Source: Leptoclinus maculatus
Lineage: Eukaryota; Chordata; Actinopteri; Perciformes; Stichaeidae
NCBI GenBank assembly: GCA_032191485.1
Contig: JAVDOI010000077.1
Location: 1 to 64,000, forward strand
Length of the DNA: 64,000 nt
Direction of reading: 5' to 3'
Shown here piece after piece: positions 11,944 through 23,386 of the stretch. Both the position numbers and the translations under genes were made by a program. How positions within the stretch are numbered: position 1 is the first letter of the stretch; the number at the start of each line of letters is the position of its first letter. Below the pieces are notes generated by a model that did no database searches, was not told where the DNA came from, and saw only the letters and a program-made list of their open reading frames with translations.

Positions 11944-12461
11944 ACCTACTGATAACCATAGCCGTAAGCAGGATTCTATCATTACAGCGGTCCAAACACT
12001 GAACTTATTAAAAGGGTTTGTGGTCACACCATGAGAAAAAGACTCCTCTGATCTAAATACGTGCAAACTAAGATGCTTGGAGAGCAAAAGTTAGATAACA
12101 GAGGTTCTCAAACCATGTCAGTGGGCATTAGTATAAATGATCTGTCCAGAGCTTCTTCATGAGAATCAGGTTCAATGTTACAATGAATGCTTCACACTAC
12201 AGTCTAAAGTTACAGAAGAGCTTAAAATGAAAACAGTGTTAGATTAAAGTGTTCAAGTAAAAGCAAATGACGCTACTGTTCTGTTAACTTTCATGTAAGT
12301 CCAAATAGTACTTTAACATCTTAATCCAGAGTGTGAGGATTAGGATTAGGGTGAGGATTAGCTGCTCGGACCTCTGAGGAAGAAACATTCAACAGAAGAA
12401 AGTCGTCTGGTTTCACGGTCAGAAGGGGATCAAGAGGCCCGAACATCAAAGCAACACCACG
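11944..12461. other. Intergenic between tandem arrays
   Basis: Unremarkable AT-rich sequence with a small GGATTAGGATTAGGGTGAGGATTA cluster near 12336-12360. No gene seen. Confidence 0.5.
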
Positions 12462-12479
12462 ACACACACACACACACAC

Positions 12480-12528
<49 letters not shown>

Positions 12529-12534
12529 CACACA

Positions 12535-12624
<90 letters not shown>

Positions 12625-12656
12625 CACACACGCGCACACACACACACGGACACACA

Positions 12657-12718
<62 letters not shown>

Positions 12719-12827
12719 CGCACACACGCACACACGCACACACGCGCACACACGCACACGCGCACACACACACACACACACGGACACACACACACGCACA
12801 CACACACACACACACACGGACACACAC

Positions 12828-12868
<41 letters not shown>

Positions 12869-12894
12869 CACACACACGCGCACGGACACACACA
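12462..12894. repeat. (CA)n microsatellite with CACG and CGGACA interruptions
   Basis: About 430 bp of alternating purine-pyrimidine sequence, mostly CA with GCGCA and CGGACA interruptions. The cysteine/valine-rich open frames across it on the - strand are translation artefacts of the repeat. Confidence 0.98.
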
Positions 12895-12907
12895 GGCTTT
12901 ATCAATA

Positions 12908-13375
12908 GGACAGGAGGAAAGAGGACAGAGGACAGAGGAGGACAGGAGGACAGAGGACAGAGGACAGAGGACAGGAGGAAAGGAGGAAAGAGGACAGAGG
13001 ACAGGAGGACAGGAGGAAAGAGGACAGAGGACAGGAAGACAAGAGGAAAGAGGACAGGAGGACAGAGGAGGACAGGAGGAAAGAGGACAGGAAGACAGGA
13101 GGACAGGAGGACAGAGGACAGGAGGACAGAGGAGGACAGGAGGAAAGAGGACAGGAGGACAGAGGACAGGAGGACAGAGGAGGACAGGAGGAAAGAGGAC
13201 AGGAAGACAGGAGGACAGGAGGACAGAGGACAGGAGGACAGAGGAGGACAGGAGGAAAGAGGACAGGAGGACAGAGGACAGGAGGACAGAGGAGGACAGG
13301 AGGAAAGAGGACAGAGGACAGGAGGACAGGAGGACAGAGGAGGACAGGAGGAAAGAGGACAGAGGACAGGAGGAC
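12908..13375. repeat. Polypurine minisatellite (GGACAGAGGACAGGAGGAAAGA)
   Basis: About 470 bp with an almost pyrimidine-free + strand except for regularly spaced C bases, made of GGACAGA, GGACAGGA and GGAAAGA modules in higher-order blocks of about 60-100 bp. It abuts the CA tract with only 13 bp between them. Confidence 0.97.
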
Positions 13376-14147
13376 TGATGTCTGTGTTCTTTATTATTTA
13401 TAAACTTTACATTTTGTTTCCAGTGAATATTAATGACTTTATAAAGTGTCTTTGTTGTTGTAAACATAACTGTTGCTGCTCTAGAAACAATATTTAGATA
13501 AATGTAAGTTATAAATAACTTCTCATTCTGTTCTGAATTTGTTTATTTTTTTTAAATGTTATATATCTTTTTAAAAACAATTATTAGAGGAAGGACCAGA
13601 AACAAAGTGTTGCCCTTTACCAGCTACTTCAGTGGAAGGGAGAGTCTCTGCAGGATCTAAAGGATCTAAAGGATCTAAAGGATCTAAAGGATCTAAAGGA
13701 TCTAAAGGATCTATGGGGTCAAGAAGAAGGCACCCACCAATACCTATGGTCTCCAATTCTGAGGACTGTAGTGAAGTCTGTTTTTAATCAGAAATCAGTT
13801 GTAATCGTGAGCTATGAGGTCATGACTACCTGAGGGACCTGAATCACCACGAGTAGAGGGGCTGCCACAATATTATAGCTCCATGCATCCTGATCTGGGG
13901 CTCATCCCCTGGAGATGTCCTTTAAAGGTATACTCGGCCCTCAGCCATCCTCCGTACTAACATGTAAGTGACACACAAAGTACAAAAGTCAAAGTTCACT
14001 TGGCAAATTGAACATAAACCAGATCTTTCTGTGAGCATTTGGCCAGTGATTTCTTGTATTATTCCTAATGAATCATTAACATAGTACTAACCAGATTAAC
14101 CTGCTGGGGGACCCCGTGTGGGTAGAACGTGACCTTCCGTGTGCACT
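13376..14147. repeat. Intergenic with a 9-bp (AGGATCTAA)n tract
   Basis: Contains seven tandem copies of the 9-mer AGGATCTAA at about 13652-13713. The remainder shows no gene. The part after 13800 may hold more degraded transposon DNA leading into the RTE-like copy, but I cannot align it. Confidence 0.75.
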
Positions 14148-14785
14148 AGGGCGGATGAGATTCAGTACCTCCAAGTCGGAGTTCATGGTTCTCTGCTGGG
14201 AAACGGTGGATAGCATCCTCCGAGTCACTGCCCACAGAGAGGCGAGTTAAAGTATCTCTTGCTCTTGTTCGCCATTGAGGGTAAAATGAAGCGTGAGATG
14301 GACGGGCAGCTTAGTGCGGCATCACGTTATCACATCAAGTGTTGTACCCGACTGTTAAAGCTCTTGATTTACTAGACCATCTACATTCAGACTCTCACCT
14401 ATGGGCTTTGGGTAGTGACCAAAAAAATGAGATTGTTCTTTCATAGGGAGTCTGGACTCAGCCCTAAAGACAGGGTGAGGAGCTCAGACATCCAACATTA
14501 ACTCTGAGTAGAGATGCTGCTCCTTCATGTTGAAAGAGACCAGCTGAGACAGTTTAACATCTGATCGGGATCCTCCTGGACGCCTACCTTTTAGAGGTTT
14601 CCAGGGCACGTCCAACTGGTAAGAGGCCCCGGGGTAGTCCCAGAACACGCTGGAGGGATTATATATCTGGTCTGGTCTGGGAACACCTTAGGGTTGCTCA
14701 AGATGAGCTGGAAAACATTGCTGGGGAGAGGGACATCTGGAATACTCTGCTGCCCCCTGATAAGCAGAAGAAAATGGATGGATGG
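14148..14785 (+). mobile_element. Degenerate RTE-clade LINE (Rex3-like), 3' end
   Basis: The text order matches the end of common teleost RTE/Rex3-type LINEs: a CTCCAAGTCGGAG block near the start, then a conserved tract with ATGGTTCTC, a CAGGGTGAGGAGCTC block, a CCTCCTGGACGCC block, GGCCCCGGGGTAG, AACACGCTGGAGG, and finally GATAAGCAGAAGAAAATGG with a terminal ATGGATGG tail. The frame is broken by many stops and indels, so it is a dead, 5'-truncated copy. Family assignment is from memory of this common fish repeat. Confidence 0.75.
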
Positions 14786-15158
14786 GACCCTGTGTCAAAA
14801 ATGAGCTGTGTGCCTGAGACCCTCCCCCCAAACCTGAATCCCAATCATGAGTAAGTATTGTACATTCAATATTAGAATGTTAGAAAGACATTGTCTGTAT
14901 CAAAGACACAGCACCATTAGAAGTTCAGTGTTTCTGCATATTGTCAAACACATTTACAAGTAATCAGATCTCTGTGTGATTGTCATACAAACAAACTGGG
15001 CCCTTCAGGGCCTCTAAAGCTCTGGGGCCCCAGGGGGCCTGGTTCAGTATTACTGTTGAAAAGAGCAGAGAATACGTTACGTTGATTTACACAGAAAATA
15101 AACAGGTTGATTTGAAGTATGTAGACTAATTAATATATATGTATAATGTATTATCGCA

Positions 15159-15202
<44 letters not shown>

Positions 15203-16795
15203 CGGTATCGTCGGTAGTACGTAAATGTCAGATATATTGGAGGTCATTTAGAAACAGTGTGTCCATTACAATTTTATTTTTACACTGTGTTATGTGTTAT
15301 ATAAACGTTTTAAACTCTCAAATATTGATTTATCAGCTCAAATTATATCCAGAATCAGTTGGGCTCTAACTTTGTGTGATGGAGGTTTTAAGTCCACCTG
15401 GATAGAAACAAGGTCTTTTTCCAAACTTCCCATGACTTTACTATCTTTATACTTATACAGGTTTATATACCAGATATATTTACATGTGTTCTGTGTCACT
15501 AAACAACCTTGTTTCTGCTTGTTGAAGCCTTTTTGCCATAGTACTTGATGTAAACACACATCTGTTGATTTCCCCGTGTTGAATGCAGAGTTGTGTTTTC
15601 TGTATAAACTAAAGGAGGTGAAGACCACCTGGACCTAAGCTCTAACTTCTACTGCAGGTCAAAGCTCTGTTAGTTGTCCTTGTTGTGGTGGACATAAGGA
15701 CGGCGAGGACTCATCATGTTAATGTATCGTTTGACAGTAATGAGTCCCGGAGGAGCTCCTCTCTGTAGCAGCTTCATCAACAGCAGCTATTTCCATCAGT
15801 AACCAACACAAGGCCAAAACCCAGAGGAGACTGTGGACACTTGGACACTCTGGAGGCTTCACCAACAGCCAATCAGCAGTCACGCACTGCATCATGGGAG
15901 GACGCTCTGCTGTCGCCATGGTTACTACAGGAAACAGCAGTGTTTGGGCTCCTGTGTAGTGACCACAGGAAAGATAATGTTTTCCTGTTCTCTGGCAGCC
16001 ACCAGACAAACGTATTACTGAGAGATTAGAAACTCAAGAGGACGGCTCAGGAAACAAAACTGGTTTATCCCCACCGATCATTTTCCAAATCATCATCATT
16101 TTTAGATAGATTAATTCAAAAGAACAACTAGTTTCAATTCATTTCTATGAAAAAAAATCTTTCCAATAAATAATCCATCACATTAAACACTTAAACACCT
16201 TTACGTTCTGTCAAAACTGTGATATCGTAGTGGTGAAGTGGTTAAAACCAGGGATGAAATATGTCCACCTAAGACATCTGGTCTTCAGAGCCTGTAAAGG
16301 TCTGGGGTTGTCAGAAGGTTTCAAAATGGTTCCTGGACAATCTTATATAACTGTGTCTCCTTCAGTTTGAGACTAGTTTGTGAGTAGATTAAGGCTGAGA
16401 ACTTGTTAAGGTCAAACTAGTTGATCAGAGCAGCTCTCTTTGGAGACTTGTCTCTTAGCCTCACTCATCCACTCTGTCCATGTAGCAACCTGATTAGGTC
16501 CCTAAATAAAAGTAGTTCAAACGTAGGATGTTTGAACTTTATTGTCATTAATTTGCTACTGCAGTAAAAATGTAAAATAATTGTGACGGTGACCACACAG
16601 AGAAATGTTACTCGAACTCTGATCCAGAACCAGGTAACAGCTGATCCTGCTCTCATGGTCCTCCTCAGCTGTCTTTGGGACATCAACAGGGCCAGAGGAA
16701 ACACAGCAGGCGTCTCACCTCACAATACAATCTTTAAAATGTCCTTCAATATTACCCACAACTCCAACGCCTGGTTGGTTCCCTGGAATGAGGCA
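14786..16795. other. Intergenic with a (TA)n tract, no gene supported
   Basis: Contains a pure TA microsatellite at 15160-15201. Open frames on both strands around 15.3-16.0 kb overlap one another and have no family motif. I see nothing else I can support. Confidence 0.55.
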
Positions 16796-17500
16796 ACTAC
16801 CTACCTACCTGTCTACCTACCTACCTGTCTATCAACCTACCTGTCTATCAACCTACCTGTCTATCAACCTACCTGTCTATCAACCTACCTGTCTACCTAC
16901 CTACCTGTCTACCAACCTACCTGTCTATCAACCTACCTGTCTATCAACCTACCTGTCTATCAACCTACCTGTCTACCTACCTACCTGTCTACCTACCTAC
17001 CTGTCTACCTACCTACCTGTCTACCAACCTACCTGTCTATCAACCTACCTGTCTATCAACCTACCTGTCTATCAACCTACCTGTCTACCTACCTACCTGT
17101 CTACCTACCTACCTGTCTATCAACCTACCTGTCTACCTACCTACCTGTCTACCTACCTACCTGTGTACCTGTCTACCTACCTACCTGTCTATCTACCTAC
17201 CTACCTGTCTACCTACCTACCTGTCTACCTACCTACCTGTCTACCTACCTACCTGTCTACCTGTCTATCAACCTACCTGTCTATCAACCTACCTGTCTAC
17301 CTACCTACCTGTCTACCTACCTACCTGTCTACCTGTCTATCAACCTACCTGTCTATCTACCTACCTGTCTACCTACCTACCTACCTACCTGTCTACCTAC
17401 CTACCTGTCTACCTACCTACCTGTGTACCTGTCTACCTACCTACCTACCTACCTGTCTACCTACCTACCTGTCTACCTACCTACCTACCTGTCTACCTAT
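16796..17500. repeat. Tetranucleotide-based minisatellite (CTACCTACCTGT / CTATCAACCTGT)
   Basis: About 700 bp of CTAC, CTGT and CTAT/CAAC tetramers arranged in 12- to 16-bp units with repeated higher-order blocks. All frames stay open because the units lack stops, which yields the misleading YLPVYQPTCLSTYL-type proteins. Confidence 0.97.
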
Positions 17501-18780
17501 TATTTGATTTTGATCATTATTATTGAACTTAATGAACTCTGTTGTACTTTAAAGAGCAGCCGTCTGTGATTACTGTGTTCATGTGTATTGTGATAACAGC
17601 TGATATCAAACCTTCACTTTCACTCTGAATGTGTAATAGTACACTAATCATGAGACTTAGTTTAGACTTAGGTTATTGGTCCCTGTTCTCAAGGTGGTGC
17701 CCCGTTATTATTAATAATTATTAATAATCTTATTGACATTAATAATTGTATTGATGTTAATAACGTAGTTTTCACACTTGCTGATAACTCAAACACGCTC
17801 CTGCCAGATCCCAACACTGGGGACTCGCTGTAGAGGTCCAGGTTGCAGAGGACTGGTGGCAGAGACAGGGTCCCCAACAAGAAGTGAGTTGCAGTAGTCC
17901 AGGCAGTACATGTCAAGTACCGGAATGAGCACCCGGTCCGACTAACAGGTAAGGAAGGGAAGAATCCTCAGGAATCCAAAGGAGCTACAGTGGCCATGAC
18001 TACAGTTCACCGGGGTTCCTTGCTGTCCTCAGTTAGTACCTGCATGTCTTATGTATTGTTCTGACTTGTTTACTCGTTCAGAAAAAGAAATATACTAATA
18101 CATACATATCATACATGTACTTTTGGTTTACTTAAACTGTATGTATGTATATACTTGTATATGTATATGCTTGGGAGCTTAATTACCTCCTCAGGAATTA
18201 GGGAACAATAAACTAATGACCTGCTACGGAACGACCTCCTGATCACCTTTCAGGCTTGCGGAGCCTTAAAAAAATAAAAAAATGTACAACTGTCTTACAA
18301 CCACGACGCACCAATATATCAAACTTTCCACTCAGCAGCTTTCGAGCAGGCTAACTAGCGTGCATGGATATGAAATGAGCGACAATGTGGTGTTAGAGGA
18401 GAACCTGTCCTCAGAGACACAAAGGGTCACATGTTGAACTGTTGTAGTTCAAGAAGAAAGATATGAAAACTAAAAGCATTATTGAACTGTTTGAGTGGAA
18501 TTTGTTTCTTTCAAAGTTTATAAAGATTCACACAAACTGCACTTCACACGTTTTCACCTCTTCTATGAAATATAATGAAGTCATTTCAAAAACTGTAAAT
18601 CATGATTATCACTCATGTTGAATCTGAATGTTCCCTTTATTTGTACAAGAAAAACAGTTTCAACAATACACAATAAGTCATTTTCTGTTATAATCCATCC
18701 GATGGCAAGTTAGTATTAGTAAAGCACAACAAATTTAAATCAAAGCTGAAAATCTGCTGATGATCATCAGTGATGTACAT
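17501..18780. other. Intergenic with a possible LINE scrap
   Basis: At about 17800-17935 the - strand reads like a short RT C-terminal scrap (a CTGGACTACTGCAACTC block, LDYCNS-like), typical of CR1/L2-group LINEs. The rest, including the 3' flank of the OR at 18781, shows no gene. Confidence 0.35.
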
Positions 18781-19704
18781 TCAAAGAAAAATCAGATTTC
18801 TAGTTAGGATTCTGATTTTTGACAAATGGAGACCATAAAGAAAAGGGTTGAAGAGCGGCTGACATGTAAGCCAGTACAATGATAAAAACACTCTTAACAT
18901 GTTGGGAACACCGTTCATATTAAATCTGCTCTGCACTATTTCAAAGAAAACCCCAAAGGAGAAGTTGAGCAGAGAAGCGAGGTGAGGTGTGCAGGTACTG
19001 ACAGCTTTCTGTCTGGTCTGTTTAGAACCAGAGAAACAAACTTTAAAGATCCTCATGTAAGAGTAAAAAATTAGAGATACCGGGACAAAGACTGTGAGGA
19101 AAGTAGCAATGAGTCCATAGATGTTGCTGGCTGTCATGTCAGAACACGCCAGTTTGACAATGGGGTAGTTGTCACAGTAGACTTTGTTAATGATGTTCCC
19201 ACACAGCTGTAAAGGAACACTCAATATGACTGGAACAACACATACAACAGAGGCATAGGACCATATAACAGCAAGAAGAACAGTAATCTTGTTAAACGTC
19301 ATACGTGTGTTATATTGTAGAGGATAACAGATAGCAAGATATCGGTCATAAGACATGACGGCTAAGTTGAAAAATTCCACAGTAGCATAAAGGAACAAAC
19401 AGAAAATCTGCAGGAAACAAAGTGGAGCAGAAACAGTGTGAATGTCAGAGAGGATCTGAACCAGAAGGAATGGAAACAACCCTGTACTACCAAACAGTTC
19501 ATTTACAAACAGGCTGCAGAGAAAAAGGTACATAGGTTCATGTAAGCTTCTGTTCATACAGATAACCACAATCAGAAGAAGGTTGGAACCAATAATTAAC
19601 ATATATAACAACACAACAATCATGAAACACAAGTATTTAAAACCCCCGGTGTCAAAGTAGGCACTAAGTATGAAATAAGAAACCTGCGTTGAGTTGATCA
19701 TCAT
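18781..19704 (-). CDS. Olfactory receptor, teleost-type, intact
   Basis: Single-exon odorant receptor. I choose the Met at 19702-19704 (MMINSTQVSYF), because the related gene at 26415 starts MINSTQVSYF; an upstream in-frame Met at 19773 would add 23 residues without family support. Counted from the chosen start, about 307 residues, normal for ORs. Marks: glycosylation site NST near the N terminus, LHEPMYLFLC at the start of TM2, cysteine APLC before TM3, MSYDRYLAIC at the end of TM3, CGNIINKVYC in loop 2, SYMRI after TM5, KAVSTCTPHL in TM6, NPFLYGL in TM7. It belongs with the receptors at 26.4-63 kb and shares an about 180-bp identical block with them (19395-19576). The family looks like a teleost delta-type OR; that label is tentative. 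Confidence 0.93.
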   Translation of the reverse strand: MMINSTQVSYFILSAYFDTGGFKYLCFMIVVLLYMLIIGSNLLLIVVICMNRSLHEPMYLFLCSLFVNELFGSTGLFPFLLVQILSDIHTVSAPLCFLQIFCLFLYATVEFFNLAVMSYDRYLAICYPLQYNTRMTFNKITVLLAVIWSYASVVCVVPVILSVPLQLCGNIINKVYCDNYPIVKLACSDMTASNIYGLIATFLTVFVPVSLIFYSYMRIFKVCFSGSKQTRQKAVSTCTPHLASLLNFSFGVFFEIVQSRFNMNGVPNMLRVFLSLYWLTCQPLFNPFLYGLHLSKIRILTRNLIFL

Positions 19705-20339
19705 CCTCCTCACATGAACAGAATTCAGTGTAACGACACAAAACAGATATATCATTCCCTCCGTTAAAGCCAATAGAATGTTGAGATCAGAACAACAATT
19801 AATTCATGACATTGTGTGAATCCTAACATTCACCCTCCGAACTGAGCTGAAACTTCTGCGTCTGCTTCTTTTAACCTCGTCAAGTCAGAGAACGCCCCCA
19901 GCAGGAAGACTGAGCTCATTAAGGACCAATACAGACTCTAACGTCAGGGGGGAAACAAACTGACCTACTGTTGACAAGTTTAAAAACTTAGCTCAGAAAA
20001 ACCTCTGTGACGTCACTCAGAGGTTTCTAAAATTCATTTCAAGGTGGGCGGCTACGGCCGTCGCCTTCTTGGCAGTGACGACGCTGCTCTATAAACTCAA
20101 AAAAATGGCCATTTGAAGAAATGCCGGAAGTTGCCACTGGCTCTGTATCTGTATTCAGATAGAATACCAGAATTGGGCATGGTTTATACAGGAAGTCAAA
20201 TTAAAATCAGGCAAATGTTATATTTTCTCATAGAATATTCATTGGCAATGCAATTTTGGGCCTTCATCATTTCGATGTATAGAGAGGGTAATAAATCCAC
20301 GTGGCACTGCCATTTGTAATCCTGCCATCAGATGTGCAG
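19705..20339. promoter_or_regulatory. 5' flank of OR at 18781, with a conserved 20-mer
   Basis: At 19807-19826 the - strand reads TTAGGATTCACACAATGTCA, which is repeated without mismatch upstream of the oppositely oriented OR at 26415 (26206-26225). It sits about 100 bp upstream of the chosen start codon here. It may be a conserved promoter or 5' UTR element, or simply residual homology between duplicated promoters. The rest of the stretch shows no gene. Confidence 0.45.
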
Positions 20340-20760
20340 ATGTATATCTTAGATACTCAGGTAAAAGGAGAACAGCTGATCACCACCTGGTGGTGAGTTG
20401 GATCAGACAATAATGGAGGCTGTTGGACAGACCTGATGAATCCAAATTAATAGTGAGGGTTAATTGGGAACACCTGGTTAAGGCCTCTGTTCACGAGGTC
20501 TTCAATTACCACCTCTGGAGGAATTTGGAGGACTGGAAAGGTCATAGAAGTCTGCCCATCCAGTCTGCATTTGTTTTGTGGACTGTCTCCATGGGTATCC
20601 TGTGGGTAATGCTTGAAGATTATGAAATACTAGAAAAAGCATCTTCACATGGGGCGATGGGTTTTTTCTTGCCTTGACTGTCCAGTATGGTGACCTTTGA
20701 TTTGCATCTCTGCTGGCCTTATCAGATCATACCCTCCAGTACATGTAGGGGCATTTATCT
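20340..20760 (+). mobile_element. Degenerate RTE-clade LINE fragment (endonuclease to RT region)
   Basis: Contains blocks typical of teleost RTE-type LINEs in the right order: GATCACCACCTGGTGGTGAG, a GACAGACCTGATGAATCC block, GTTAATTGGGAACACCTGG, a CACGAGGTCTTCAA block, ACCTCTGGAGGAAT, then TCTCCATGGGTATCCTGTGG further down. The first part corresponds to the SDHHLVVS-like end of the endonuclease domain. Stops and indels are frequent, so it is dead. The right boundary is uncertain. Confidence 0.6.
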
Positions 20761-21496
20761 GCAGATAGTCTATTTTGTTTGTACAACCCGTGAATCTGTA
20801 GGCCTCGAGAGGTTTGATCAAAATGTAAAGTAGTTATTACAAGCGGATCATCCTTTGCTAATTGAAATTGTGTTGTGAGCCAAGCAAAGGATAATGATAA
20901 ACTCTAACCATAGCCTGTTAGTCTAACTTTAACCCGAAAGTGTGCATCATTATTCCCATTGATTATGACCCTTAATAGTTATAACCCTTACTGACACGGA
21001 GGCCAGCATCCCTCTGGTCTCTGTAGTAAGACATTTAGGGAAATGAACCCTGTTTGGATGGCAGTAGTAGGTGGTGCTGTGGCTTCGGGCCCTGGTCCTC
21101 GTGGCAGGCTATGGCTACGCAGCTTCTCTGCAAATGTGGACTCAATATTGTATGGAGGCCGATTCCTAATTTGCAGTAATGTCAGATAGTCAAAGACTTA
21201 GCCGAGGACATGTGCGCTGGGTTTTGTTTCCAAAAACGGACAAGGACTAAGATTTAAAGTAACATTTAACACCTTGTTTACCGGACCCAGAGTGGCCACT
21301 GCGTCCGCTAGAAACGCCATCTTAATATAATTGATATTCTCTAAGACAACATCCCTTCAGTGTGGTCACAAATCCAAACACTTACAAAGTACAAAGTAGT
21401 TCACATCAAGGAAACTCTGGCTTTGAAACAGTAACATCACTAAACAACAGTTTTCTCTGTTATACTATGTGTTTTCTTCCGGTAGGATTTTGAACA
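20761..21496. other. Intergenic, possibly more degraded repeat
   Basis: No gene seen. Parts near 21050-21120 could be further degraded LINE, but I cannot align them. Confidence 0.45.
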
Positions 21497-21682
21497 TGAA
21501 CATCATGCTGTATTGAAGAAGACTTGAAACTAGAGATTGAGACCATAAACTCATGTTTACAATGTTTACTGAGGTAATAAATCAAGAGAGAAGTAGAGTC
21601 ATGTTCTCATAGACTTCTATACAACCAGAGGAGTCGCCCCCTGGTGGACACTAGAGAGAATGCAGCTTTAACACATGAAGCA
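21497..21682. repeat. Dispersed repeat, shorter copy
   Basis: Almost identical to 8447-8632: same order and spacing with only a few substitutions. It lacks the left part of the longer copy. The CTCF-like 13-mer at 21635-21647 is unchanged. Confidence 0.85.
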
Positions 21683-21829
21683 TTAACTTCTCTTTTTAGA
21701 ACCGGAGGTTGTCTCCTGTAACACATGGTTATCTGATCATAATCCAACAGTAGAATTAAAGTATCACCTTATTTCATTTCTTTAAGTACCAGTCTGCCAT
21801 ACCCATCAGAGGACTCCAAGGATCCAGGT

Positions 21830-21842
21830 CCACTAGGTGGCA
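21830..21842 (+). promoter_or_regulatory. CTCF-like core motif
   Basis: CCACTAGGTGGCA matches the first 13 positions of CCASYAGRKGGCRSY. Orientation is opposite to the copies in the dispersed repeat and the LTRs. It lies about 190 bp from the motif at 21635-21647, giving two divergent candidates close together. Confidence 0.4.
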
Positions 21843-22426
21843 ATTAGTATGTCGTTATTTGTTAAATTGTCATTTTTGGGTTAGTACGGTTGGTACCAAT
21901 AAGACCACTATCAACTAAAATGATAGGGGTCATGAGGTCACATCTTGTAAAGGGGCCTTGAAGTAAAATCTACCTTTAAGGCCTTTATTGTTTCAGTTGT
22001 ACTGTATTTTTAAAAGCATCACTTCTTTGTCACCTTTAGATGCGTCTAGAAATTTGTTTTTGTTGAGATATTGTATAGTTTCTCGATGACAATAATCAGA
22101 GTTTTCTTATAATGATAATGATAATGAGGTCAGTCTGCCGTTGTGGGCGTCTCCTATCTTGAAAAGTAGAAAAAGAAACTGAAGCAGTCTTTCAGCTCAG
22201 TTAGGAGGGACTCAATGACGACAGCAGAGCAGCAGATCAAATCACACGTCATGAACTGTGGTCTGTATTTTCTAACCCGAGCTTTATATTGATTTTTAAT
22301 GATAGAACGATATAATGATGAGTTTTGTTTTTTCTGTAACATAGAACGAAGACTGTTTTGTGTTGATGCTGCAGATGGTTCAAAATAAGTTTCATTAGAC
22401 ATTTAACAATTTAATAATCTACGTCA
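21843..22426. other. Intergenic, nothing recognised
   Basis: No feature supported. An open frame on the - strand at 22154-22402 has no family motif. Confidence 0.5.
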
Positions 22427-22798
22427 TGCTATGACACGACAGTCAACAACATCTATGGACTCATGTACACTTTCATTGTATTATTTGATCTTGCAATTCT
22501 AATCCTTTTCTCTTACGTGAGGATCCTTAGAGTTTGTTTCTCTGGTTGTAAACAGACCAGACAGAAAGCTGTCAGTACCTGCACACCTCACCTCGCTTCT
22601 CTGCTCAACTTCTCCTTTGGGATTTTCTTTGAAATAATACAGAGCAGATTTAATATAAAAAATGTACCTAATATAGTGCGCATCTTTTTATCGTTGTACT
22701 GGCTGACATGTCCACCGCTCCTCAATCCCGTATTGTATGGACTGAATTTAACCAAAATTCGCATTGTGTGTAAAAGTCTTGTTTTTGGTAAATTGTAA
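22427..22798 (+). pseudogene. Olfactory receptor pseudogene, 5'-truncated (TM5-TM7 only)
   Basis: From 22427 the sequence follows the OR at 26415 from its YDTTVNNIYG segment (its residue 191) to the stop codon, with high identity: SYVRILRVCFSG, KAVSTCTPHL, NPVLYGL and a C terminus KSLVFGKL. Everything upstream (N terminus to TM4) is absent and unrelated DNA abuts directly, so no receptor can be made even though an open frame starts at an internal Met (22463). It points the same way as the 26415 gene, of which it is probably a partial tandem copy. A possible poly(A) signal AATAAA lies near 22855. Confidence 0.9.
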
Positions 22799-23386
22799 GC
22801 TCCTGACATTATAAAGCTCATAATTCCTCAAATTCTGTAACATGAAAAGAAATGAATAAAGGTTGACATTTTGACAATAGAAGTTCCAACAACAATGTCT
22901 ATGCATTCATTAAATGTGAATATTACCTGTTACTTATGTTGTTTGTGCCTTCTGGCACATTAGGCCTTAAATGTGAATATTACTTGTTCTGAAAATAAAG
23001 AAAAAGAAAAACATTGGTTTGAATCTTTTGATCATCTGTAAGTCTCCAAGAGTCACTACAATTATTCAAACTATAAGTGTTTATGTTGTCACATACTTGG
23101 ATTTTTGGCATTGATTATCAAAAATAAATTAGAAACCATCTTGCGATGGGATCACACCATCCACAATGTCAAATCAGTCCTGGATTGTGAAGTTTTGTCT
23201 TCAGGACTTTAGTCTTGACTCAAACACACAGAATCACAAGGTGAAAACAGGGTGGTAAAAACATTTGTCAATGAATTAAATAAAACATTCACATCTCTTT
23301 TTTTGCCAGAAAAAACAACCAAGTACTAAGGATTGTAACCCTGGTTCTATGAGTCTCTACAGACTTTCCTGACGCTGAGCAATTCA
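22799..23386. other. Intergenic between OR pseudogene and LINE
   Basis: AT-rich, no gene seen. Confidence 0.5.

Noticed and set aside
12321..13467. Long cysteine/valine- and serine/proline-rich open frames on the - strand
   Set aside because: They are translations of the CA microsatellite and the polypurine minisatellite; no stops occur because of the repeat sequence, and there is no protein-like region.
16583..17569. 328-codon YLPVYQPTCLSTYL-type open frame
   Set aside because: Translation of a tetranucleotide repeat in more than one frame at once.
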